Source: Acinetobacter chengduensis
Lineage (GTDB): Bacteria > Pseudomonadota > Gammaproteobacteria > Pseudomonadales > Moraxellaceae
Length of the DNA: 64,000 nt
Assembly: GCF_003664645.1 (NCBI RefSeq)
Contig: NZ_RCHC01000016.1
Span: forward strand, 1 to 64,000
Direction: 5' to 3'
This document shows, in pieces, positions 38,974-48,143 of this stretch (its first letter is position 1; the number at the start of each line of letters is the position of its first letter). A program made the translations under genes and the position numbers. The notes beneath the pieces are model-generated. The model was not told where the DNA came from, made no database searches, and saw only the letters and a program-made list of their open reading frames with translations.

Positions 38974-38993
38974 TTGACATTGCGTATTGTCAA
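38974..38993. promoter_or_regulatory. Inverted repeat TTGACA-N8-TGTCAA upstream of almA
   Basis: Perfect 6-bp arms (38974-38979 and 38988-38993) centred 60 bp before the ATG. It resembles a TetR- or FadR-type operator. TTGACA might also serve as a -35, but no well-spaced -10 was found. Confidence 0.45.
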
Positions 38994-39042
38994 ATATGTG
39001 CTTTAATAAAACTATAAAACTGAGATAGGTTAAAAGAACAAC

Positions 39043-40533
39043 ATGGAAAAGCAAGTTGATATTCTAATTGTCGGTGCTGGTATTTCTGGTATTGGTATCG
39101 CAGCGCATTTATTAAAGCAGTGTCCACAACGCTCATTTGAAATTATTGAACGTCGCGAAAGTTTTGGTGGAACATGGGATTTATTTAAATATCCAGGTAT
39201 CCGTTCTGATTCAGATATGTCAACTTTTGGGTTTAATTTTAAACCATGGCAGAAGGCGAGCGTGTTGGCGGATGGTGCATCTATTAAAGGTTATTTGTCT
39301 GAAGTGATTGATGAAAATCAATTGGCAGAAAAAATTCATTTTCAACATCGCGTATTGAGTGCCAACTATGACTCAAATAGCAAAAAATGGTCAGTTGAAA
39401 TTGAAAATGCAGAAAATAAGAAAGAAACTTGGATTGCAAACTTTGTTGTAGGTTGTACAGGTTATTATAACTATGACCAAGGTTTTCAGCCTGATTTCCC
39501 GAATCAAAGTGCCTTCAAAGGTCAATTCGTTCATCCACAGCATTGGCCTGAGAAATTAGATTACACAGGTAAAAAAGTCGTCATTATTGGCAGTGGTGCT
39601 ACTGCGATTACTTTGGTTCCAGCCATGGCGAAGGGTGGGGCGGGTCATGTCACAATGTTACAACGTTCACCGACTTACATCGCATCTATTCCTTCAGTTG
39701 ACATGATTTATGACAAAATGCGCAAAGTTTTGCCTGAAGATTTAGCTTATAAGTTAACGCGTGCACGTAATATTGGTGTGCAACGTGCTGTTTATGCGGT
39801 CGCTCAAAAGCAACCCGAATTGCTTCGTAAGTTCTTATTGCAATCGATCAAGATGCAATTGAAGGGTAAAGTGGATATGAAGCATTTTACGCCAAAATAT
39901 AATCCATGGGATCAGCGTTTATGCGTTGTGCCAGATGGTGATCTATTTAAGATTTTACGTGAAGGCCGTGCAAGTGTTGAAACTGATCAAATTGATAGCT
40001 TCACAGAAAAAGGTATTCAGCTGAAGTCTGGTAAACATTTAGATGCGGATATTGTGATTTCTGCAACAGGCTTGAATATTCAAATTTTGGGTGGTATTAA
40101 AGCCACGATCGATGGTAAGCCATTAAATACTTCTGAGCACATGTTATATCAAGGTGTGATGGTGAGTGATGTGCCGAATATGGCATTAATTATTGGTTAT
40201 ACCAACGCGTCTTGGACTTTGAAAGTGGATATTGCTGCTGAATATATCTGCCGTTTACTAAACTTTATGGATGAGAAAGGCTATAACGAAGTTTTACCAC
40301 AAGGTGATGCAACTCAAATTGAGCAAGATACGGTTATGGGTAGCTTAAGTTCAGGGTATATTGCTCGTGCGGTAGATGTAATGCCGAAACAAGGTAAGAG
40401 TGGCCCGTGGCGTGTAACCAATAATTATTTGGCAGACCGTAAGGCATTAAAAAAAGCTGGCTTTGAAGACAGCATTCTTAAATTTAGTAAGAAATCAGCT
40501 GCATCAGTGACGAAGCCTCGTTTAGTTTCTTAA
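39043..40533 (+). CDS. almA: AlmA-type flavin monooxygenase for long-chain alkanes
   Basis: 496 aa, the length of the described Acinetobacter AlmA, whose loss impairs growth on alkanes longer than C30. FAD loop GAGISGIG (11-18), FMO/BVMO-type signature FKGQFVHPQHWP, and NADPH loop GSGATA are in order. It is a class B flavoprotein monooxygenase that uses FAD and NADPH, with oxygen insertion as the expected reaction. The N-terminal RRESFGGTWDLFKYPGIRSDSDMS matches AlmA as I remember it. It lies alone between two terminators. Confidence 0.87.
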   Translation: MEKQVDILIVGAGISGIGIAAHLLKQCPQRSFEIIERRESFGGTWDLFKYPGIRSDSDMSTFGFNFKPWQKASVLADGASIKGYLSEVIDENQLAEKIHFQHRVLSANYDSNSKKWSVEIENAENKKETWIANFVVGCTGYYNYDQGFQPDFPNQSAFKGQFVHPQHWPEKLDYTGKKVVIIGSGATAITLVPAMAKGGAGHVTMLQRSPTYIASIPSVDMIYDKMRKVLPEDLAYKLTRARNIGVQRAVYAVAQKQPELLRKFLLQSIKMQLKGKVDMKHFTPKYNPWDQRLCVVPDGDLFKILREGRASVETDQIDSFTEKGIQLKSGKHLDADIVISATGLNIQILGGIKATIDGKPLNTSEHMLYQGVMVSDVPNMALIIGYTNASWTLKVDIAAEYICRLLNFMDEKGYNEVLPQGDATQIEQDTVMGSLSSGYIARAVDVMPKQGKSGPWRVTNNYLADRKALKKAGFEDSILKFSKKSAASVTKPRLVS

Positions 40534-40582
40534 TAGATATTTTGAGGTTTTAGAATCATCTCTTTATTATGCTAGATATGAG

Positions 40583-40610
40583 AAGGAGCTCTTGGAGCTC
40601 CTTTTTTTAT
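40583..40610 (+). terminator. Terminator of almA
   Basis: Stem 40583-40591/40595-40603 (AAGGAGCTC), loop TTG, seven Ts. Confidence 0.9.
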
Positions 40611-40692
40611 GAATTTAAAGTTCACTTATTTCGCTTTGTCTGAGGCGGGAGTTCAGACAAGATGTAGATAGGACAGAAATAGATCTCATGTA

Positions 40693-41484
40693 ATGGATAT
40701 TCAAACACAACAATACCAAGTGCCTTTTGGCGCATTTTGCTTATATGCGCATTCTTGGCAAGTGACTGATGCCAACCTAGAATTGGCCCCTATTATTTTG
40801 CTACATGATTCTTTAGGTAGCGTTGCTTTATGGCGTGACTTTCCAGCGCAGTTGGCTGAGCTGACGAAACGCAAAGTCTATGCTTATGACCGTTTAGGCT
40901 TTGGGCATTCGGATGCGTGTACATCTTTGCCAGCTTTGGATTTTGTACTTAATGAAGCACAGCAGGCTTTTCAGGCTGTGGTGGCATATTTTCAGTTCAC
41001 ACAATTTGTAGTGTTAGGGCATAGTGTTGGAGGTGCTATGTCCTTTGCGATTGGCGCACAAGAACCACAGCGATGTATGGGTTTGGTCAGTATAGCCGCT
41101 CAATTTGAAGTGGAAGAGCAAACTTTACAGGGTATTCGTGAGGCTAAAAAAGGCTTTAAACAACCAGGGCAGTTAGAGCGCTTAGATAAATACCATCCGC
41201 AGAAAGCACAGTGGGTATTGGATGCATGGACGGAAACATGGCTTGCACCTGAGTTCAAACACTGGAATTTAGCCACTGTTTTGCCAAAAGTGAGCTGTCC
41301 GAGCCTAATTATTCATGGTGAATTAGATGAATATGGTAGTACCAAACAAGCACAACGGCTATTTGATGGTGTTGATGGGCACGCTGAAATGCATATTTTA
41401 GAAGGATTACATCATTTGCCTCATAAAGAGCAACCTGAGTTGGTCTTGCACATTATTCAAGAGTTTCTGAGCGAGCTATTTTAA
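40693..41484 (+). CDS. Alpha/beta hydrolase
   Basis: 263 aa. Nucleophile elbow GHSVGG, Asp in HGELDEYG and His in EGLHHLPH give a plausible triad. The HDSLGSVALWRDFPAQLAE start fits the oxyanion side. It could be an esterase, thioesterase or ring-cleavage hydrolase. The neighbours (almA and an acyl-CoA dehydrogenase) make a lipid-related role possible, but there is no direct evidence. Confidence 0.82.
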   Translation: MDIQTQQYQVPFGAFCLYAHSWQVTDANLELAPIILLHDSLGSVALWRDFPAQLAELTKRKVYAYDRLGFGHSDACTSLPALDFVLNEAQQAFQAVVAYFQFTQFVVLGHSVGGAMSFAIGAQEPQRCMGLVSIAAQFEVEEQTLQGIREAKKGFKQPGQLERLDKYHPQKAQWVLDAWTETWLAPEFKHWNLATVLPKVSCPSLIIHGELDEYGSTKQAQRLFDGVDGHAEMHILEGLHHLPHKEQPELVLHIIQEFLSELF

Positions 41485-41560
41485 AAATATTCACTGTAAA
41501 AATATAACAGCAACGCAGATCTAATCGCGTTGCTGTAATTTGAATAAAAAGTGCCGAAGG

Positions 41561-42733
41561 CTAGAGTGTACGAGAAATCAATTCTTTCATAATTTCATTG
41601 GTGCCCGCATAGATTCGATTGGCACGGTTATCGATATAAGCACGTGCAATTGGATATTCAAGCATATAGCCATAACCCCCATGGAGCTGTAGACATTCAT
41701 CTACCACTTTTGAAAACATATCTGAAATTTTGTACTTGGCTGCGGCAGCTGCATCAATCCCTAGTTGTTCACTCAATTGTAGTTCCATACAACGGTCCAA
41801 ATAGGCCCGACAGAAATCAATTTCTGTACGCAATTCTGCGAGTTTAAAGCGACTGTTTTGAAAGGTACCAATGGCTTTACCAAAGGCTTTGCGCTCTTTG
41901 GTGTATTTGACGGTATGTGCAAAAGCAGCTTCTGCACCAGCTTGGCAAATAATCGCAACCAACATGCGTTCCCAAGCCAATTCTTTCATCAGCATCATAA
42001 AGCCCATACCCTCCATGCCCAGTAAATTTTCTTTGGGTACGCGCACGTTATCAAAGAATAACTCGCAGGTATCTTGGCCTTTCATCCCAATTTTATTTAA
42101 TGGCTTGCCTTTGCTAAAGCCCACTCGGTCTGCTTCAACTAAAATTAATGATAAATTTGCAGAGCCTTTTTCTGAGTGACCAGTTTTACATACGACAATG
42201 GCCATATCACAGAGGTAGCCATTGGTAATAAAAATCTTAGAGCCATTAATCACATAGTCATCGCCATCAAGTACAGCCGTTGTGCGAACTGCTTGTAAGT
42301 CTGAGCCTGTACCTGGCTCGGTCATAGCGATTGCTGTAACACATTCGCCACTGGCCATTTGGGGTAGCCATTTTAGCTTCTGTTCTTCATTGCCAAAGTT
42401 ATAAATATAGTTAGCGACAATATCTGAATGCAGAGAAAAACCTGTTGAAGAATCCATAGCATAAGCTTGTTCTTCAATGAGGATCATGCTGTATAGACGG
42501 TCAACACCAGAGCCACCATAGGCTTCAGGCATGGTCGTACACAATAATCCTAGAGCGCCTGCTTTATTCCATAGATCGCGGTCCACATGTTGCTGCTGTT
42601 CGTATTTTTCAATATTGGGTACGACTTCTTTTTCATAAAATTTGCGTACAGTATCGCGGAATGCTTCATGATCAGCATCAAACAGTTTACGTGGTAACAT
42701 ATTAAGAAGAGGGCGAATCGCTCCAGATTGCAT
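41561..42733 (-). CDS. Acyl-CoA dehydrogenase
   Basis: 390 aa. FAD-dependent enzyme of fatty-acid beta-oxidation that makes the trans-2,3 double bond. AMTEPGTGSDL (FAD/substrate loop), KIFITNGYLCDMAIV and the ECLQLHGGYGYMLEYP region with the catalytic Glu are all present. The start is set by AAGGA 9 bp before ATG. Chain-length preference is unknown. It is divergent from sdhE. Confidence 0.93.
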   Translation of the reverse strand: MQSGAIRPLLNMLPRKLFDADHEAFRDTVRKFYEKEVVPNIEKYEQQQHVDRDLWNKAGALGLLCTTMPEAYGGSGVDRLYSMILIEEQAYAMDSSTGFSLHSDIVANYIYNFGNEEQKLKWLPQMASGECVTAIAMTEPGTGSDLQAVRTTAVLDGDDYVINGSKIFITNGYLCDMAIVVCKTGHSEKGSANLSLILVEADRVGFSKGKPLNKIGMKGQDTCELFFDNVRVPKENLLGMEGMGFMMLMKELAWERMLVAIICQAGAEAAFAHTVKYTKERKAFGKAIGTFQNSRFKLAELRTEIDFCRAYLDRCMELQLSEQLGIDAAAAAKYKISDMFSKVVDECLQLHGGYGYMLEYPIARAYIDNRANRIYAGTNEIMKELISRTL

Positions 42734-42917
42734 TTGAATTATCCTTATTGTGTGCGTGTATTTGAAAATTATAAGAATGTTCTGCCCTCAGCAATGTGCT
42801 GAATGCTCAATTGTAGAAAATTTACTGATGCTTTCGGTCAATCTTGCGAAAAGGTGCCAATTAATAGAGCTGAATAAGGTAAAATAGTGGCGTTTAAATC
42901 TAACATTGGGGAATGCG

Positions 42918-43175
42918 ATGACTGATGACATCAGCTTGGAAGAACGCAAAGTCATTTACCGTGCGCGACGCGGTTTAAAAGAAATTGATGTATATTTTGA
43001 TCCCTACGTCAAAAATTACTACTTGCAAGCAGATCAATTTGAAAAAGACATGTTTGCAGAATTGGTAGCGCAAGAAGATCCAGACTTATTGGATTGGTTT
43101 ATGGAAGTCAGTGAACCACCACGCCCAGAATTACGTGATTTTATTCAGAAGTTAAAACACTACGTTCATGGATAA
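42918..43175 (+). CDS. sdhE: SdhE, FAD assembly factor for succinate dehydrogenase
   Basis: 85 aa from ATG 42918. A TTG at 42906 would add four residues but lies at the GGGGAA ribosome-binding site. The RG motif that binds SdhA (RARRGLKEIDVYF) is present. SdhE (YgfY/CptB) promotes covalent flavinylation of SdhA and FrdA. Its end overlaps the ygfX start by 8 bp. Confidence 0.9.
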   Translation: MTDDISLEERKVIYRARRGLKEIDVYFDPYVKNYYLQADQFEKDMFAELVAQEDPDLLDWFMEVSEPPRPELRDFIQKLKHYVHG

Positions 43176-43551
43176 GCGAAATTTCCAGCTGAAACCTAGT
43201 CTGATAGCGCTAGTGTTTCAGTTTGCCATATTCACGGTTTTAATGGCCTTACTCTATCAGGTTGTAGCCATCTGGCTTTGGTGCATATTATTGCTACTCG
43301 GCTTGGTCATCTATGCGTTGTTTTACCGTAAGCGTCCAAATATTAGCGCGTTAGAATATCTAGATGGACGTGATTGGACCTTGACGAAGTACGGTCAACC
43401 ACAGCGTGTTCAAATCAGCCATATTATCGACCATCAAGTGTATATTGTGGTGTATTTTCAACATGCACGTACAAAGCCAATGATTATTTGGTGTGACCAA
43501 GTTGCATTTAAGCAATGGAAGTCATTAAAAGTATTGGCGAAAATGATCTAA
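43168..43551 (+). CDS. YgfX-like membrane protein paired with SdhE
   Basis: 127 aa with two close N-terminal membrane helices (about 10-48), then a cytoplasmic domain (WTLTKYGQPQRVQ..., KPMIIWCDQ). This is the YgfX/CptA layout. In E. coli YgfX interacts with SdhE (the pair was once called a toxin-antitoxin module) and with cytoskeletal proteins. Overlap with sdhE supports the pairing. Confidence 0.78.
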   Translation: MDKRNFQLKPSLIALVFQFAIFTVLMALLYQVVAIWLWCILLLLGLVIYALFYRKRPNISALEYLDGRDWTLTKYGQPQRVQISHIIDHQVYIVVYFQHARTKPMIIWCDQVAFKQWKSLKVLAKMI

Positions 43552-43680
43552 TTGTTAGACAGGTTTGTTTTTTTCAAAATTATAAAAACTATAAAAATCA
43601 GTTTAATACAATGCATATCTCACAATGTTGTCAGACAGTCTGTTGAATAGTTGGCAGAAAATATAAATTGTCTGACAATT
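43552..43680. promoter_or_regulatory. Cluster of three TGTYNGACA dyads before the 34-aa ORF
   Basis: TGTTAGACA at 43553-43561, TGTCAGACA at 43629-43637, and the 15-nt perfect palindrome AATTGTCTGACAATT at 43666-43680. The last two centres are 40 bp apart. A weak promoter TTGTCT (43668-43673), 18-bp spacer, TATTTT (43692-43697) would place the strongest site on the -35, as for a repressor. Confidence 0.5.
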
Positions 43681-43745
43681 ATTGTGCTGGATATTTTTTG
43701 ATACATGTACATTAACTCTACCAACAGCGTAATGAGGAGTCTCTT

Positions 43746-43850
43746 ATGGACTATCCAACTTGGATGCTTCTGGCAGCTGCGATTGTTATGGCAATTGTAG
43801 TAGGACGGCTAGGAACAGTGCTGAAGGAACGAATTGCACAACATGATTAG
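43746..43850 (+). CDS. 34-residue single-span membrane peptide
   Basis: ATG at 43746 is preceded by GAGGAG (43734-43739) at good spacing. The product has a short polar start (MDYPT), one hydrophobic helix (WMLLAAAIVMAIVVG, residues 6-20) and a charged amphipathic end (RLGTVLKERIAQHD). It has its own upstream regulatory sites and a terminator, so it looks like a real monocistronic small-protein gene. I do not recognise a family. The positive-inside rule puts the C-terminus in the cytoplasm. Confidence 0.65.
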   Translation: MDYPTWMLLAAAIVMAIVVGRLGTVLKERIAQHD

Positions 43851-43873
43851 CGTTTAGGCGCTCAACTTTTAAT

Positions 43874-43914
43874 AAGCAGCATGTGCTGAACCGTCGCAGT
43901 GCTGCTTTTTTTTG
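43874..43914 (+). terminator. Terminator of the small ORF
   Basis: AAGCAGCA (43874-43881) with TGCTGCTT (43900-43907) and additional inner pairing, T-run to 43913. Confidence 0.8.
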
Positions 43915-44070
43915 CCCAAAATTTGGCCTCCTTATCATTTCAGTCAATTGCAACTCGCTAAAATAATGGCACAGTGCATACTCGAATTAGAGTAAATACT
44001 CTTTAAAACAGAAAACGCTTCTGATATGTTTGTCGAGATGGACATAAACAAAATTATAGAGGACAGGAAT

Positions 44071-45117
44071 ATGTCGAACGTCCAACGCATTTGCCAAGGT
44101 GTGGCAGTCGCAATAACAACTACATTTTTATTATCTGGCTGTTCACAAGTGATCAAGACAGGTGCCAATGTGGCATTAGGTTTTACAGAAAATCATATCG
44201 TACCGCCAATTTTAGCCATGGATGATGCAGAGATGATCTGCAACACAGGTAATTCATTGACGCCTGCGATTATGGCCACTAAGGATATGGGAGCAGACCC
44301 AACACGTGTGGCAGTACTGATGTATTCAGCTTCTGGGATGTGTGCAGAGCAAAAAGCTTTGGATGCAGAGCTACGCTATCTTCGTGCATCTAAATCTAAT
44401 CAAGTGACTGAAGCACAAGATGCGCGTATTGAGCAAAAACGTTGGGCGGGTTTAGCCGCACAGCGCCAATATACAGGCTATCAGTTGTTCCAGTCGCGCT
44501 ATGAAAAGAAATACAAAAAAGCACTCGGTGATGGTTGTGGCAAAATGAACAGTGATATTGAACAGACTGTTTATTTATTGGGAATGCTCAGTGGTTTACA
44601 GGCCATGACCAATGATATTAACTCCGGTGGTGCAGTCAATGTCCCTAAAGATATTGCAGCCGTGGTTGAACGTGGTATGAGTTGCTTAAATAATGAAAAA
44701 TTTTGGGGTGCGCCAAATGCAACTCGCGCCGTGATTTGGACGCTATTGCCAGGGGCGGGGGATGATAAACCAGATCCATACCAAACTTTAAAACAATCCA
44801 TGGCCATTGGTGAGCAAAAAGGCGTGCGCTTACCGCATGCGATGTATGCAGTGGCCGCTCAAGCCAGCGGTGATGATGCTAAAATTCGTGATGCGTTAAA
44901 AAGTTTTGCACAGGCTCGTTCTGAAGAAAAACCAGTCAATCCACAATTTAAGCTGATTGATAGTATGGCTGAGTTGATGGTGAAAGGCATTTCAGATCGC
45001 TATTGGACAGAGCATACGGGTACACGTACCGCAGATGATGGCATGCAACGTTTTTGGGATGACAGCGGTTCTTCTTCTGATTTAGATGATTTATTTGAAG
45101 AGGGTAAATCGCAATAA
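44071..45117 (+). CDS. Putative lipoprotein of unknown function
   Basis: 348 aa from ATG 44071, preceded by GAGGAC. The start is a typical lipoprotein signal: MSNVQRICQ, hydrophobic core, lipobox LLSGC (C about 24). No sorting Asp follows Cys (SQ), so outer-membrane delivery is expected. The mature part is mostly helical with Ala/Gln/Lys-rich segments, conserved-looking cysteines (ICNTGNS, MCAEQKA, DGCGKMN, MSCLNNE) and an acidic Ser/Asp C-terminus. No enzyme motif is seen. The rhombosortase-like gene follows 67 bp downstream and may share its transcript. Confidence 0.8.
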   Translation: MSNVQRICQGVAVAITTTFLLSGCSQVIKTGANVALGFTENHIVPPILAMDDAEMICNTGNSLTPAIMATKDMGADPTRVAVLMYSASGMCAEQKALDAELRYLRASKSNQVTEAQDARIEQKRWAGLAAQRQYTGYQLFQSRYEKKYKKALGDGCGKMNSDIEQTVYLLGMLSGLQAMTNDINSGGAVNVPKDIAAVVERGMSCLNNEKFWGAPNATRAVIWTLLPGAGDDKPDPYQTLKQSMAIGEQKGVRLPHAMYAVAAQASGDDAKIRDALKSFAQARSEEKPVNPQFKLIDSMAELMVKGISDRYWTEHTGTRTADDGMQRFWDDSGSSSDLDDLFEEGKSQ

Positions 45118-45184
45118 ACATCAGTCTCAGGAATTGAGCGGAAGCTCATTGCGACGTGTGGGCAAATATCATGGAGTAAGGTAC

Positions 45185-45760
45185 ATGCAAGATCAATTTT
45201 TAATTCGAAAAATTGTTTTTTTAGCAGTATTTGTATCTTTCTCTGCCTGTTTGCAAGTGTATATGGATGCATTCATCTACTGGCAAGATGGGCTGTTTAG
45301 CGAATTTTGGCGCTTATGGACAGCTCATTGGGTTCATGTGGGATGGATGCATTATTTTTTGAATATGCTGGCATTTATTTGTTTACCTTTTATTTTTCCA
45401 CGTGTATCCCTTTGGCACTTTGTCGCGTTGTTACTGGCACTTCCACCGTTAATTAGCCTGAGTTTCTACATTTTTTTACCAGATGTAGAAGCCTATGCTG
45501 GGCTTTCAGGCGTACTACATGGGGCGTATGCATCTATTGCCTGTGTACATTTGTTATATAAGCGTGAACGTCGTTTTGCTACATTTGTACTGTTATTAAT
45601 TTTGTCAAAATTGGTTTGGGAAAATACTTTTGGCAGTATGGGGACTGCTCAATTGATCGGGAGTCCCGTTTTAGTTGAAGCCCATTTATTAGGGGTGATT
45701 TGGGGCATTGTATTAGCCGTCATCTATGTGATTGGGAGTTATTTCATTGCAGAGAAATGA
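45185..45760 (+). CDS. Rhomboid-family intramembrane protease, rhombosortase type
   Basis: 191 aa from ATG 45185. GGAGTAAGG (45173-45181) supports this start over an upstream in-frame one at 45086 that would overlap the lipoprotein gene. Six hydrophobic segments. The catalytic Ser is in GLSGVLHG, the catalytic His in VEAHLLGVIWG, and the short WTAHWVHVGWMHYFLNM loop is the rhomboid L1/TM2 H-x-N pattern. The small size and GLSGVLHG fit rhombosortases, which cleave GlyGly-CTERM tails of exported proteins. No GlyGly-CTERM substrate is encoded in this window. Confidence 0.8.
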   Translation: MQDQFLIRKIVFLAVFVSFSACLQVYMDAFIYWQDGLFSEFWRLWTAHWVHVGWMHYFLNMLAFICLPFIFPRVSLWHFVALLLALPPLISLSFYIFLPDVEAYAGLSGVLHGAYASIACVHLLYKRERRFATFVLLLILSKLVWENTFGSMGTAQLIGSPVLVEAHLLGVIWGIVLAVIYVIGSYFIAEK

Positions 45761-45953
45761 TGAATAGAGAAGTGATCGAGTTGACATTTTTTTCATAAAA
45801 GAAAATACATATTGTCATTTTAATATCTGCCTAATTGTTGCACATTGAAAGAAAATCGGAATAACAAACAGAAATACCGAAAAAGGAATTTTTCGGGAAG
45901 AAGGACAAGGGTGAAGCCAAGAGCTCGCACCCAAAATAAAAATAGGAAGATAC

Positions 45954-48143
45954 ATGCAAAATGATCAAAACAGCAGATCCGGACTCGGACTGTTAAGTTA
46001 TATATGGAATAACTGGATCTCGACCTTTATCGTTCTGCTCTTACTGCTGTTGACTCTCATCATTGGCACGGGCGAAATGATTCATGGCCAGCTATTGCGT
46101 ACAGGTGAAAAACTGTATGGCAATGAAGCTATTGGTATGCAGTACTCTTTTTTACGTGCTGAACCAGTTGCACCTGATTGTGATCGTCATCCGAATGTCG
46201 ATGCAATGGTGCAGACCCAAATGAAGCAAAATGCAAATGACGAATTTGCAGATATCTTTGGCAGTGCCTCTGAGTCAGATGTACGCGCGTCTATTATGGC
46301 GGGTGTGCAACAGTGTGAAGAAAAATTCCAATTTTATGACAAAGCAAAAAAATATTTGGATGATCATCCAAGTATTCGTACCTATCGTACGGTTGAAACC
46401 ACCTTCTTTGGTATTTTCAAATTCGGTTCTGAAAACCGTGTCTTGATTTTACTGTTGATGGTTTTGGTGTCTGCAATTACAGCATCAGTAAAATTCCACC
46501 ATATTGGCCTACGTGCACCGACCACGAAGCTAGACTATCGCGTATATGCGCTCTTTATGGCAATTGGTAATGGTCTATTAACCTATTCCGTGTATAGCCA
46601 ATTTAACTCAGTGCTCAATTCTGGAGTCGCATCCACTACTGAAACTCTGGCCGTCTATTGGCTTTGGTTAGCACTATTTGGCTCAGTCATGCTGATTAGT
46701 ATTTTCCAGTTCTTTAAAACGCCAGCAGTGAAAGAACAGGGGCCAGGTAATGTTGGTTTTGCATTACTCAGCGTGCCACTGTATGCGTACATGGCGATTA
46801 TTACAGGGATCGCGTTTACCTTCTTCATGGACTATCCAATGGGGCAAGGGATTTATTTGGGACAGTTGGTTGAGTTCTCAGGTATTTTCTTAAACCTTGC
46901 GCTGTTCATTTGGGCGGGTATGTTGCTCACCCAAACACGGGTGATGGATCTTTTCTTGGGGATTTTGCGTCCATGGAACTTGGCACCAGAAACCCTGACT
47001 TGGTTAATTTTGATTGCTGCTGCTATTCCTACAGCTTATACCGGTGCTTCGGGTATCTTTGTTGTGGCTGCAGGTGCGATAATTTATAAAGAAGTCTGGA
47101 ACTCCGGTTCACGCCGTCAATTTGCTTTGGCTGTGTCTGCCATGTCGGGCTCGCTTGGTGTAGTGATTCGTCCATGTTTATTAATTATTTTGATTTCAAT
47201 GCTCGACAGTCGTCATGTCACCTCCGATGAGCTATTTGATCATGGTATTTATGTATTCTGGCTGACTGCATTTATTTTCTTAGGTATTTCATTATTCTTA
47301 GCGGAAACACGTTTCCGTGTGAATTCACCAAAAGTGGCAATTCCAGGTATGCTTCGTGCCTTTGTTCCTGTGATTCCATACATTGTGCTAACGCTCATTG
47401 TGATTGCATTCTATAAATATGGTTTAGACACCAAGATGGACGAGTTCACTGCACCTGTAGTGTTACCAATTATCTTGATTGCTTACATTATGTTTGACCG
47501 TTGGTTTGCGGATCGTTTTACGCCGACACCTGTCGATCAACATGCAACCTTGGCAGAACAGCATGCACAAAGCTCAACATTTATGCGTGAGCATGACGGA
47601 CAGCGCCGTGGCTTTGGTAGCTCAATTTGGTTTGCTTCATCTGAAACAGTCGGTCATATTGGCGCGCTGATTATCTTGATGGCGTTATCTGCAAGCGTGG
47701 GTGGCTTAATTGAACGTACTGAAGTGGTAGAATTATTACCAACACATTTGGGTAATATTTACATTTCGTTGGCCTTTATTGCATTGCTACTGGCGATTAT
47801 TGGTATGACCACCGACCCATTTGGCGCGGTAATTTTGGTTGCGGCAACAGTTGCACCTGTCGCGTATGAAAATGGCATTCATCCAATCCATTTCTGGATG
47901 ATTGTACTGGTTGCATTTGAGTTAGGTTATGTATCTCCACCTGTGGCACTGAATCATTTGCTGACACGATTGTCCGTTGGTGATGATGAGGTGCGTGAGG
48001 CGGATGCAGAAGCAAAAGCGATGTACACCAATTTCTACTATCGTTATGAGCGTTGGATTCTACCAATATTGGTATTATTCCCATCATTACTGATTGTGAC
48101 CTATGCGCCGTACATCTTTAAGTTATTTGACTGGTACAAATAA
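45954..48143 (+). CDS. TRAP-type transporter large permease with an N-terminal extension
   Basis: 729 aa. The C-terminal two-thirds is a DctM-like multi-span permease (PTAYTGASGIFVVAAGAIIY, MSGSLGVVIRPCLLIILIS, TDPFGAVILVAATVAPVAYENGIHP). The first ~270 residues hold one membrane helix, a soluble loop of about 110 residues with cysteines, and further helices, which may stand in for the small DctQ subunit. No DctP binding protein is nearby. TRAP systems import organic acids with Na+. The substrate here is unknown. Confidence 0.8.
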   Translation: MQNDQNSRSGLGLLSYIWNNWISTFIVLLLLLLTLIIGTGEMIHGQLLRTGEKLYGNEAIGMQYSFLRAEPVAPDCDRHPNVDAMVQTQMKQNANDEFADIFGSASESDVRASIMAGVQQCEEKFQFYDKAKKYLDDHPSIRTYRTVETTFFGIFKFGSENRVLILLLMVLVSAITASVKFHHIGLRAPTTKLDYRVYALFMAIGNGLLTYSVYSQFNSVLNSGVASTTETLAVYWLWLALFGSVMLISIFQFFKTPAVKEQGPGNVGFALLSVPLYAYMAIITGIAFTFFMDYPMGQGIYLGQLVEFSGIFLNLALFIWAGMLLTQTRVMDLFLGILRPWNLAPETLTWLILIAAAIPTAYTGASGIFVVAAGAIIYKEVWNSGSRRQFALAVSAMSGSLGVVIRPCLLIILISMLDSRHVTSDELFDHGIYVFWLTAFIFLGISLFLAETRFRVNSPKVAIPGMLRAFVPVIPYIVLTLIVIAFYKYGLDTKMDEFTAPVVLPIILIAYIMFDRWFADRFTPTPVDQHATLAEQHAQSSTFMREHDGQRRGFGSSIWFASSETVGHIGALIILMALSASVGGLIERTEVVELLPTHLGNIYISLAFIALLLAIIGMTTDPFGAVILVAATVAPVAYENGIHPIHFWMIVLVAFELGYVSPPVALNHLLTRLSVGDDEVREADAEAKAMYTNFYYRYERWILPILVLFPSLLIVTYAPYIFKLFDWYK

